The notes beneath the pieces were generated by a model, which worked only from the letters and a program-made list of their open reading frames with translations, was not told where the DNA came from and searched no databases. Both the position numbers and the translations under genes were made by a program. Shown here in pieces: positions 23,719-34,149 of a stretch of 64,000 bases of DNA. The stretch comes from Agrypnia vestita. Taxonomy: Eukaryota; Arthropoda; Insecta; Trichoptera; Phryganeidae. Location of the stretch: assembly GCA_016648135.1 (NCBI GenBank), contig JADDOH010000168.1, positions 186,001 through 250,000 of the forward strand, in the 5' to 3' direction. Positions within the stretch are counted from its first letter, which is position 1; each line of letters starts with the position of its first letter.

Positions 23719-24023
23719 AGCTCATATATTGCCTATAAAATGTCAAAATATGCATTGCATTTTTCGAAACTTTAAAGTGTAATATCTTATTTAATACTTA
23801 TTTTTTAAACGTAAATTATGTTTCATTTTGTTATTAGCACATTCAATAATATAGTGAAATAATCATTTTCGTTGCATATGCAATGGGACCATTATCTTGG
23901 ATTTAGCTAGAACTTAATACGTTTGAAAATACGCAATGAAGTATCTTTGCATACACATTAGCTGCGAAGTGGTTTGTAAAAAAACTCACACAAACTTCTC
24001 CCATTTCTTCTTAGTAAGTCTTC

Positions 24024-24079
24024 CTAACCTAACCTAAACTAACCTAACCTAACCAAACCTAATAACCTAACCTAACCTC
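24024..24079. repeat. Degenerate CCTAA (telomere-like) repeat 2
   Basis: About eleven units of CCTAA with occasional AACTAA and CCAAA variants, at the junction between the two 356-bp units. Confidence 0.7.
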
Positions 24080-24375
24080 ATATATTGCCTATTAAATGTC
24101 AAAATATGCAGTGCATTTTTCGAAACTTGTGTAATATCTTATTTAGTACTTACTTTTTAAACGTAAATTATGTTTCATTTTGTTATTAGCGCATTCAATA
24201 ATATAGTGAAATAATCATTTTCGTTGCATATGCAATGGGACCATTATCTTAGATTTAGCTAGAACTAAATACGTTTGAAAATACGCATCGAAGTATCTTT
24301 GCATACATATTTTCTGCGAAGCGGTGTGCAAAAAAACTCACACAAACTTCTCCCATTCTTCTTAGTAAGTCTTCC

Positions 24376-25360
24376 AAATTTTACATTTAACCATAATTCA
24401 ACATACTTAAATTGATTTTGTGGCTTGTCTGTCTTTATCAAATTATTTATTTATCTAAATATGCGACCCAGTGCACAAATAATTGATACAAAAATGCAAA
24501 ACACGGCGAGGCTCATCAAACGTCACAAATGTCACACGGACTGCGGTGCATAGACAACAGCAAAAAATAAGCTTAGATTTTGACAATAAGTGGCAGACCT
24601 CTCAAATATACTACCTCACAAACTATTGTACCTACTATTTCACCGTTAACTAGATTATTGAAAACTAAATTTTTTCTTATTATTTTACACATATCGGTTA
24701 AAAATATGTTGGGTAAATTAAAATTTCATTCATTTATTGTCACAACATTTAATAATTTACAAGCATCATAATTTCCACAATTTTTATGGTGAATAGTTTT
24801 TAAACAAACTTATAACACACCTCTTTTCTTCTTCCTTCGTGAACTTGATATTTCACGGCAAGAGTCAAATATTTAGTAATACATTACTGCTTTCTATAAT
24901 TTAAATGCTTTCTGAAAGGAACAGTTTTTAAATTACCGATTGCTTTCTGCTAGTACTTATACGTGGTCAAATAATATCGAACCGTAATATTTTCAAGGCC
25001 AGGCTCCATTCTCTCCAGACATAGCTCCGTGTTATTTATGGCTATTCCCCAAGTTAAAAATGCCGATAAAGGGACTCGAACCAAGAGAAGACATTTTGCG
25101 ATCCAGCTTCAAAAACGCGTATCAGAAGTGTTTCCAACAATGACGGTATCGATGGGAGAAGTATTATCGTTACCAAGGGGATTACTTTGAATTAGATTTG
25201 AGTGAGTAAAGTATGTATGAAAAAATACGCGTCTACCCAACGAAGGTTCAATATTTTTGAACACACTACTTATGTTTATCCAATTTTATGTTGGGAGTTC
25301 ACTACTTCATCGGTATGCGTTAAGTCGATGCGGTCGATGAAAGTATTGTAATGGTACGAG
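24376..25360. other. Unassigned stretch
   Basis: A possible B-box-like GGTTCGAGTCCC lies on the minus strand at about 25,076, but no A box fits, so I do not call a SINE. Confidence 0.35.
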
Positions 25361-25364
25361 AGAT

Positions 25365-25825
25365 TTACGCACTATCAAAACCTCTCGAAATGACTAGGTT
25401 GATTACATAAATTCTTGAAACGTCGCGACGCAACATTTAATCTATATAAAGGGGATCGCCAGACCCCCACGCAATCACTTTTAACTTTTGTCGCAGAAAT
25501 CCACAAGCCAACCGTGCGGCCTGTGTAACTAGCGCGTGAGTGATACCAAGGATAATAAACAAAGGAAGTATCTACTATTGGCGAGAAGTTTTTCTATATG
25601 CGAATATACAACGGATTTTATAGAAAGCGATCGAAGAAAAAAACAGCGGGAAAAAGTGCGAATTTATAAACAATGTAATAATAAGTGTATGAAATATTCT
25701 AGAAACATTTAATTACCGTAAATTGAGAAACAGTGCTTCTAGTAAAGTTTGTGTCCAGCGACTTTTTGGTGAAATTAATAAGAACATTAAATTATTTTGG
25801 TGTTTTATTTGCCTCCCATGACAAT
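25365..25825 (+). promoter_or_regulatory. Promoter-bearing repeat with heat-shock-like sites (copy 1)
   Basis: A TATATAAA box (25,443-25,450) is preceded by TTCTTGAA (25,412-25,419), an inverted NTTCNNGAAN pair like a heat-shock element. TTCTAGAA occurs again downstream (25,697-25,704). The block is related to 59,810-60,280: both have the TTC-GAA site, TATA box, GAAATATTCTAGAAAC and a TTTGCCTCCCAT/TTTACCTCCCAT end, in the same order and spacing. No long coding frame follows. It could be a solo LTR, a duplicated 5' UTR of a heat-inducible gene, or a noncoding transcript. Confidence 0.4.
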
Positions 25826-25829
25826 ATGG

Positions 25830-26845
25830 TAGATAAACCGACAGAAAAACACAAAATAGTAAAAAAATGTAGATTTGCCATTGCCATTTACGTAATTGTT
25901 GAAGCATCTGTGATTAGTTGATTAGCCTTTTACGACAAAAAAGAAAATGTCGCAATACGAATTCATTTCTGAGAAAAAGTGTTTTATATAATATCCTTCC
26001 TTGTGAGGTTTTATTTCTTATAAACTATTTAATACATTAGTAATGCTCTGATCTATCGCCATTTTATTTCAGTGTTTCAAAGAGTGATTTAATCAATTTC
26101 TGAAAACGGAATTCATCTCACAGACTCAAAAGAAAATTACATAATCGCTTTTCTTATGCAATGAACAATTCCATTCGACGCGTATTAAATCAATTTGTAC
26201 TGTGCTCTTGTAATTTGTCTACCAAACGACGCCGACTTTCAGTGAATACAAGAATTTCATCAGTTCAAAAAAAAAACACGACAGATCGGCTCGTTCAAAT
26301 TTTTTGATATGATGTAAAGTGAGAATGCTTGTTTTTAAAACAGACCAAAGAATTAATAACAGAAATTGAAGGTATAGTCAGCCACAAATATTTATTAATT
26401 TTTTTGATGTTATACTATCCATTTAAATTCGAGATATAAATCTCTCTAATGTAAAGACATACAATGAAATAAGTCTCGGTACAATATAGTGTGTCGAGAT
26501 TTTGATCTAGATATGGAGATAGATAACTTAAACCGAGAATAAACACGGGCATAACTTCACCTAAGACCACAGCCACCAACAATTATTTATGTTGAAAAGA
26601 TAGATAAACTGAAGGCATTAATTGTCGACATTTATTCAGTTTTAACCGATGCTCGGGAGATACAAATTCTCCCACCATAACGGAACATGAATAATCAAAG
26701 GACTGACATTTGTCGTTTGACGTACAATAAGCGTGCAGTGAACATGAGTGGGAAGGAACCAAGACATGGTGGACATACAGATACTACAAAAGAAGAGAGT
26801 TTTATTTTTTTTAGCGATTATATTCATTTCATTATCGATCATCAT
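25830..26845. other. Unassigned stretch
   Basis: AT-rich, short frames only. Confidence 0.35.
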
Positions 26846-26849
26846 TTTA

Positions 26850-27045
26850 TCGTAGTTTTTTTCTTTTTTTTGAAATAGAGATACGAACAGGGAACACGTG
26901 CCACATTAATATTCTTACTTTTTTCAAACTAAGCTAAACGCTTGTGCTATCAAAATAGGACTGACTTGCTGGTCTGGAGTGAGGTTAGAACCCGCGACCT
27001 TTGGATCACGAGGTGAAAGTCCTAACCACAAGACCGATAAGCTAC
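26850..27045 (-). mobile_element. tRNA-derived SINE (copy 3, best preserved)
   Basis: Minus-strand head: GGTCTTGTGGTTAGGACTTT, then CACCTCGTGATCCAAAGG and TCGCGGGTTCTAACCTCACT, with A box and B box properly spaced. The body matches copy 1 closely, including ATAGCACAAGCGTTTAGC, and ends in an A-rich tail that appears as TTTTTT on the plus strand before GAAATAGAG. Confidence 0.75.
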
Positions 27046-27660
27046 TCAAATAGGTGTATCGTTAAAGTTTGCCACAGTCAGAAATTTATATAATGCGAAT
27101 TCAGGAGCGATAAGCAAGTGCTTTTAAATTTGTGAATGGTGATTGCTCAAAACCACCTAACTTGGCGCATGGCCAAGCAGTGAAAGCAGAAATCAGTAAA
27201 AAAGTAAATGCGTGCAGCTTTAATCAAGCATTCTTATTGTACATCTTTTTCATATGACAATACATATATTTGCAATAGTTAACGTGTCGGTACAGCAGGT
27301 AACAAGCAAGGTATGTAATTCGTATCTTGTGGATACGACAACTGTGGTTCTTATCAGATTTTGATTAAAGTTTTCGGCAAAATAAAAAAAGCAAAGAAAA
27401 AAACATACTTTCACACTCAGATGAAATCGATTTCATTACATTTTATCTCTTTTTATTTCCTTACAGACGAAAGCACCACCCATCACTGCTATATTACAAC
27501 GGTAATTATTTTAATCTGACTTATCGAACAGGACCATATGAGTAAAAAAAATATGTATTTAAACTTATCTCATTATAGAAAGTTGCTAAGTGGATTTATA
27601 TGTAAATTTTATGTATAACAACCATTAGAAATAAATATTTTTTTAATTATTAATTAAATT
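27046..27660. other. Unassigned stretch
   Basis: No gene or repeat recognised. Confidence 0.35.
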
Positions 27661-27664
27661 TTTG

Positions 27665-27800
27665 TATACAGCTATTCTGCCGTATGGCTGATTGACGTTT
27701 CGGATCCGATGGCAAGATTCATGGTCAAAACTGATAACACCGATGTTATATTATGATGTATAAGTGTTGGTGGTAAGATGAGTAACACCAACGTAGGTAG
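27665..27800 (-). mobile_element. PLE 3'-end remnant, related to family D
   Basis: ATTCTGCCGT, GTTTCGGATCC and the following GATGG match the order of motifs at 15,237-15,300. On the minus strand GGATCCGAAACGTCA keeps the end of the hammerhead-like fold, but the CTGATGA side is damaged. No coding remnant. Confidence 0.45.
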
Positions 27801-27958
27801 GAACTGCACTTAAGAGAGAGTAGAAAGCCAATAACATAATACTCACATGTACCAGAGATACCAAAACTTGCGAAAGAACCGATGTTGCAGAATGCAGAAT
27901 TTGAAATGGTTTGTGTGCGAAACCTCTTAGTGGTCATGTTATTTTGGTGTCGTCCCTA

Positions 27959-28075
27959 TCAAGTTCTATTGTTCAAACTTTATGCGCTTAGCTCCCTTCT
28001 ATTAATTTTATTATCAAGATAGTTCTATTTTTCAAACTATATGCGCTTAGCTTCCTTCTAGTTCAATTAATCACA
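27959..28075. repeat. Tandem duplication, ~60-bp unit
   Basis: Two adjacent copies share AGTTCTAT, TTCAAACT, TATGCGCTTAGCT and CCTTCTA. Confidence 0.65.
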
Positions 28076-28079
28076 ATTA

Positions 28080-28990
28080 AATAAATATTGACAAAATTGA
28101 TTATATTATAACTTTTCACATTTATTTTCTTACAAAAAAACACACAAATTTCTTACGACACATCGAAGTTATTTAGTGGTATTGTGCACGCTATCAATAT
28201 TGCTTAAATTTGAATCCGTGAAATAAATTGAACATGTCCAAGCGATGATTTCTTATAATAAACTTGTTTGCCCGTGGCCAAATGTACGCCGAAGCATGAA
28301 AAGTTTATCAGTGTTCTAGAAAGCATGCAAAAATGTTTCGCTACGGATGTTGGAGAACGACAGCTGAAATAAAGAACCCGACTAAACTTACTTTTAGCAG
28401 CAAAAAATGCTGAATAGCGAAGTTGGCTTAAAAATGTTTTTGCAGACATCATCCGTTAGTCCACTGGGTGCTGATGTCATAAATTAGATTGAGTTGGATT
28501 CCGAACGGGAACGAATTAAATAAAAAGTGAATAATATTGGAATAGATTCAACTAACCCAAAAAGGCTTGTAGCAATAGCAAAAAAGCCTTTTCGATTGTG
28601 CTGGCAAGACAGAGTAAGAGTTCTCATAATCGCACAATTCCACCACAAAACGAGGAAAGTAAAATATCTATTTTGTTTTTTAATATCAGATACTGAAAAT
28701 TCGAAAACGTCATTATCACGTGAAGAGATAAAATTTTTACTTATGGAATCACCCTGATTTATATTTATACCTTCTTTAATGCGAAAAAATTTAGTCATAA
28801 TGAAAATTATAAAATAAATAAGATGAGTTACAGAAAAAATCTATCTATCTAAAATATACTCGTACACCATCAACAACCCGAACCAAGAAAGTTCTATTGT
28901 CATTACCGATTACGTTATGGTAGCTTTATACAAACACATCAGATTTAGATTACACAAGTTTTTACTATTTTGTGAGATATTTATATACTA
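28080..28990. other. Unassigned stretch with overlapping short frames
   Basis: Frames of up to 104 codons exist on both strands at 28,204-28,798, overlapping one another. None has a domain I recognise. A decayed transposon gene is possible but unsupported. Confidence 0.3.
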
Positions 28991-28993
28991 ATC

Positions 28994-29203
28994 CAGGGGC
29001 GTGCAGTGATAACAAGAAGCAAGACTTTTTCCTAAGCATATATTTAGAAAAGTGAGCGAAATACCTCGTAATATTCCTATTATATTATTTAGATTTTAAT
29101 ATTTCATAATATTCTGCCAGATAAATATTTAATTTCGATTTTTTTTCCAAATAAATATATGTTTATATAAAAGTCATGTTTCTTGTTCTCACTGTACGCC
29201 CCT
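28994..29203. mobile_element. Short inverted-repeat DNA element, family 1 (copy B)
   Basis: The left end CAGGGGCGTGCAGTG with AGCAAGACTTTTT is mirrored on the right by AAAAGTCATG, TTCTTGTTCTCACTGTACGC CCCT. Same family as the element at the start of the window. About 210 bp, non-coding. Confidence 0.65.
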
Positions 29204-29204
29204 A

Positions 29205-30860
29205 ATGAATACGTAATACATTTATTTTAAAAGGAAGGATCTTTACTAGGCTCTTTACCTCTACAAGAGAGCCTCACCTGTGGACATTATATTCAATTAA
29301 AAAAAAATATTTTGTCGTCATTTTAAAATATATTAATTGCTCAATAAAATTTCCAAGATTGACAAATTGAAATTAATTGTATTTCAAATGATTTGTATAT
29401 TATTTTTTCATTTTTTTGTAATTTTTTTTTACATTGTATCATTTTCTTTACGTTTTGTTAATCATATACTTTTATATATCACTTTTTATTGTTAAGTACA
29501 TTGTGTATGTATTATAAAAAAAATGAGGTTGTGAGAATGCGTATTATTTTCTATCGAAAGCTGTTATCTTTTTGTTTGCCAAGAACCTCAAAAGCCAAAT
29601 TTACTGTTGGCGTATGGCATTGCTCTCCTTTACCTGATTTTCATTAAATCCTATCCCAATATAGCCTTCCTATATCAAATCCTTGCTTACCTACATAAAA
29701 TGCGGGACGAACGTATACCTACCAGCCGTGAGCGTATTCACACCACACGACAGTTGATATTTGAAAGTCTCGCCGTGCGAAGCAAAACTTGATCAACTCA
29801 AGTTCTCAAAAGTGAAAAAAATACCTTGTAATTTTTCAAACTCAAGTAGGACACGTTCATCCAGAGTGAATCAGCTCGTTAGGTCGCGGACGAGAAGAAA
29901 GTAGGAAGTGAGGAGGTAAGTAGTGCATCTTCCTCTCGAATCCTACCTATATAAAATTCCTTTTTGTGTTCCGCCATCGTCATTGCCACGTGCACGGGCG
30001 CGTACAAATACAATAAGATGACGCTTGGTATTATGGTCCATTTTTGTTTAATTAATTTTATTTATTTTATCGGCAATAGGAAGTTCTGCCTTCGAGTCCT
30101 GGCCATAACTGTTTATTTTTTCTGTGTGATTCTAACTTTATTCTAAAATCTCAACATCACAATCAAATATGCAATCACATGTGTTCAAAGATAACTAATC
30201 GAATAAAACGAAACATGATTGCTGTATGTGTGGGTATTTTTTTCGATTTGAATAAATCTTATTAATTACACACAGAAGTCAGGCAAAGTAATGCGAAAGG
30301 CATTTTTATTTTATTTATAATAACAGTTCAACCGTGTTAATGATCAGCAAAAAATGTTAAAATTACCCGCGTTAAAAAAGTGTAGCGTGTCAGAAAAATA
30401 AATCATTCTCTGGCATTAAGACTATGCTGTAGAAACATTAGTCTGTCTGTGGTAATAGGGTTGTTCAAAATATTGCGATAAGATTTAAAAACCAAATTAA
30501 ACCAACTAAATCTTAATGGTTACTTACATTACTACTCACACCGTGGACCATTCAGGTTGAGATGAACCAGGTAGATAGTAGGGCATCGCGGCCTTGATAC
30601 ATTTAATAATAATTTAGTATAGTTCCTGGTCCGGCACCAGAGTTAGACATCCTATGATGGTGTGTGTTGAATATATAAGGCGAAGCAAATTTATAATACA
30701 AATCATTCCATTGCAACTCAATGTAAATCATATTCTTTTCACGGCTAACGATGTAAGATGACCCTAATGTGGGTCCTACTAAATAATGAAGGTTAGTAAG
30801 TAGCAAAACGTCGCGTTCAAAATACAATATATTGGATTATTAAATATTTCATTATTCTTA
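29205..30860. other. Unassigned stretch left of the LTR element
   Basis: No gene recognised. It ends at the outer border of the long direct repeat. Confidence 0.4.
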
Positions 30861-32536
30861 TATGTGAGCGCGCGACGTTCTGCATAACGACTACAAATTG
30901 CGTTGTAACTACATAATGATCGTGAGATAAATTATATTCTTCTATGAAATATTAAAAATAATGTATTCTATTCAATATTAATGCTCTGCCAGTGCTAACT
31001 ATACATTTACTGAAAATAATTATTAACTGAAAAGTGCGCTTTTGAATGCAAAATTAACTAAAAATATTCCTAACATCTTGGGTTCGCATACTATATTGAT
31101 AATACCTAATGCCCTTTGCATTTACTAAGCATATTACCTAAATAGCCACAGCTATACCATCCTGTCCGTCAGGGACGAAACATAAAACACAGTTATATTC
31201 CTAAAAGTGCTACCTCTTACGCGACAAAAATACCTATTGCAGTCGGGCTATGAATATGAACTATTTCCGCCTCATAATGGCGCCTGGAACCAATACTAAA
31301 AACCTCACTAGAAATAATAAATGCGACTAAATCTCGATAAATACAATATATACTATTCGTAATACGTCGTTGAATTGGCACATGATTCGTCTAATGGATG
31401 AAGGACCCCGTTGTGTATCGTAATAACTTCAAATTCTTTTATAGGAGCAGTGTGGAAACAATTGCATAATATTACGTAATAAAAACATCTAACGAACCTA
31501 ATAATCTATACATTTATGTTACAATAAAATACGTTCACCAGAAGAATTCGTGTATTAGAAATAAAACATTTCCGTTTGGAAACAACCCAATAAAATCAAT
31601 CGAACGGCATAAAGAGGAGAAATTCACATATTAAATAACACTGAAACTAATAATTTTAAACACTTTATATTAACATATTCTTACCTTGAATGGTGTCGTC
31701 TTAGACGTGTATGAACCTGTTCATATTAATTCCTGGGGAAAATAATACATATATTTGCTATCTACGAAATACCACATTTTTGAAGTGAAACTTCTTTATA
31801 AATAAGTAGATAAGGTCTCGGGGATGGTTTGTTCGAAAGGATTCTACAACAGCCCGTGAGTTTATATGAAATAATAGTTTCTTTGAATGCTAAATTTTGG
31901 TTTTTTAAACCCTCAGCATCTCTGCTGAGAGGGGTAGAGGCTCCGCGCCCGCCTAAACCCGGTGGCCGACTTCCTAAGTGACTAAACGGCCCCCCTTGTT
32001 CCTCCGGAACTTACTGCATCCCGAGACTCTATCTCTTCTTTACGAGATGTGATCCCGTGACGCCCTTCTTTTAGGCTTATAATTGAGAAGGCCGTACTCT
32101 TTGGTACGAGTTTCTGATGATGTGTGTTGTCTTGAGGCGCCTTTCTTTTAGGCCGGTGTTTGAAGAATCATGTACTCTTTTGGTACGAATTGATGACGAC
32201 ATTAGCCTCCTTTGCGGGCATAGTCAGCGATGTTACAAATTATTGTGCAATCTCATTATGCCTTTTCAGAGCGGCGTCCCACGATTCTGCATCTTGCAAC
32301 ATTTACTTTGGACAAATGTTAGAGTGTTAGTAACATATTTATAATATCCCAGCTATTCCATATGAGTGAATGATTTTTATATTTATTCTGGCCCTGTCTT
32401 TCTTACAGAGGACGAAATAGAAGTTAACGTTTTCTATCAAGGTTTTACAGCATTCAAGCATGGAAATCCTTCCAAAGACATAGGGAACCTTTTTGTTGGT
32501 TTAAGTAGTTTGCGCCAGATGAGGTTAGGTGGTCGG

Positions 32537-32542
32537 TTTATT
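32537..32542 (-). terminator. LTR polyadenylation signal AATAAA (3' LTR)
   Basis: AATAAA on the minus strand, ~0.7 kb downstream of the initiator and conserved in the other LTR at 41,322-41,317. Confidence 0.5.
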
Positions 32543-33246
32543 GACGACCCCGAGCAACAAGGAGGACCCCGCCTTTAAGGGGCCCTGCAGGGGCTTGTGC
32601 GGGTTCCACGCCCAAGTGCCGGCAATCATCCACCCCTCAGCCAGCTAGGCTAACACAAACCAGATATCCCCAATCTTTAGTTAGACTTCCCCATTCTGTC
32701 CTTTACTCGTCATTCTGAAGCTACTTGTTAAGCTAGATGTACCGAGGTACTCAAATCATAAAGAGTTAACTGAAGACCGGATTGCGCAATACTTATGCAA
32801 TACAGTAATTATTATAATGCTACTAAGTAATTCATATAGAAATCCGTGTATTCAAATTTTAGCATAAACGGTATGAAATTCGCTTTGCATAAAAATACAC
32901 CCGTTTGGAACGGAATTCTTGTACGATTTGAACCAATATCACACAAGCAATCGTGATATTTAATTACACATAATTATTCCGAACTCAAATATTCCCAAAA
33001 TAAATACATTTCGATAGTGAAAATAATTAACCGTAATAGATAATATGAATATGATCCTTATCTGTTACTCTTTGTGGCGGAATCCTCCTTCTGGTGCTGC
33101 GGGATGGTGGAATCTCTATACTTCGCCGCTGCAAGACCCGCTTTCTCTCAAGCTGGCAGCTCCTTTGCTCGCAACTGATGATCTGGAACTCGGGGCTCCG
33201 TCGGTAGTCTGTTGGGCAGCGCTCCCGCTCGCAAGTCTGGTCTCGA

Positions 33247-33285
33247 ACTGAAGGGGCTGAGTATATCGTGTTCGCTCCTTTTATA
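33247..33285 (-). promoter_or_regulatory. LTR core promoter (3' LTR)
   Basis: TATAAAAGG with a TCAGT initiator ~33 bp downstream on the minus strand. The same pair occurs in the other LTR. Confidence 0.65.
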
Positions 33286-33817
33286 GTAACGATTTCACCA
33301 TACCTCTGAAATCCACGCTAGTGCAGTGACTCATCCTATGCGCGATGACCTCACCGCCGGCGCTCGCCATTGGCCGGATTCAGTCATCAGGACGGTCGCC
33401 TCCGGCTCAACCCGTCGAAGGCAAAGCGCGCCTGTGATTGGTCCGTTTCGTTAAAATAATAGTTAAGCACCCGCTACACGCGAGACTTACTGTTCTGATT
33501 CATAAATAATAAAGGCTCGTTCGCACCTACTCACAAGGTCGAGTCTATTAGGATTGGCAAACGATATTAATTTAACACAGAATTATATCTATGGTATAAT
33601 AAAGATCTAAGAAATATTACTTGTATAGCTGAATATTCAATATTTTGTTAGCCTCTTGTAATACATAGAATCTTAAGAAGAAATATATCAGGCTTTTACT
33701 TTTAAACGATTCCAAACAGAAGAAATATATTTTTGATGTCCATACTTGACTTTTTTGAATATTATTATTTTAAGATTTTCTAAATTTATTAAATCTATCT
33801 CTATGTCGACCATCACA

Positions 33818-33832
33818 GCTTCCCCCTTATTT
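33818..33832 (-). promoter_or_regulatory. Polypurine tract
   Basis: AAATAAGGGGGAAGC on the minus strand immediately before the 3' LTR. In LTR elements this primes plus-strand DNA synthesis. Its position decides the orientation of the element. Confidence 0.65.
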
Positions 33833-34149
33833 AGAGAGAGGAATGATCTATCAGACCAAGCCTATCTGCTAAATAACCCAATAGGATAGTATATTTCGTG
33901 ATACTTATCAAGAGTTTCTAAAATTCCTTTTAAAATAAATCGTTGTTCTTTCCTTTCCCCGCGTACTATATTTCATTAGGGTAGAATTCCTTTTCAATGG
34001 AATCCTTTTTGCGTATTTAAAGCTACTGTAAACCATCTGCCTATCATTCAAATGAAATGTGTACAACTAACATGAATATAAGATTTGAAAGCAAAAGGGA
34101 CTGTATCTAATTTATTCAATTGATTGAAAAGGTTCGATTCTTCATAATC

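Larger units (their letters stand above)
23572..24375. mobile_element. Foldback element, tandemly duplicated, with telomere-like repeats
   Basis: CCAAGAATATGGTCCCATTG at the left is the inverse of CAATGGGACCATTATCTTGG at about 23,881, with the match continuing through TTTCACTATAT. The segment from about 23,693 to 24,018 is repeated with a 356-bp period at about 24,049-24,375, shared sequences including CTCATATATTGCCTAT and ACTCACACAAACTTCTCCCA. The left arm is not repeated in the second copy. CCTAA runs sit at the head of each unit. Confidence 0.7.
30863..33817 (-). repeat. 3' long terminal repeat
   Basis: This repeat is highly similar to 39,608-42,574 over most of its length, with long exact blocks. 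Minus-strand signals: TATAAAAGG at 33,285-33,277, a TCAGT initiator about 33 bp downstream (33,251-33,247), and AATAAA at 32,542-32,537. This gives U3 of ~570 bp, R of ~0.7 kb and a long U5 of ~1.65 kb. Two plus-strand frames inside it (32,117-32,344 and 32,366-32,578) are kept in both LTRs, but only because the LTRs are nearly identical. A ~75-bp internal duplication (CTTTCTTTTAGGC with GTACTCTTTTGGTAC) lies at 32,070-32,195. The inner end of similarity fades over the last ~40 bp. Confidence 0.75.

Noticed and set aside
28204..28798. Overlapping frames on both strands that might be a transposase relic
   Set aside because: No catalytic motif or inverted ends could be found.
32117..32578. Two plus-strand frames present in both ~2.96-kb repeats (also at 40,858-41,358)
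   Set aside because: They are antisense to the LTR promoter and are conserved only because the LTRs are almost identical. They do not resemble a known protein.
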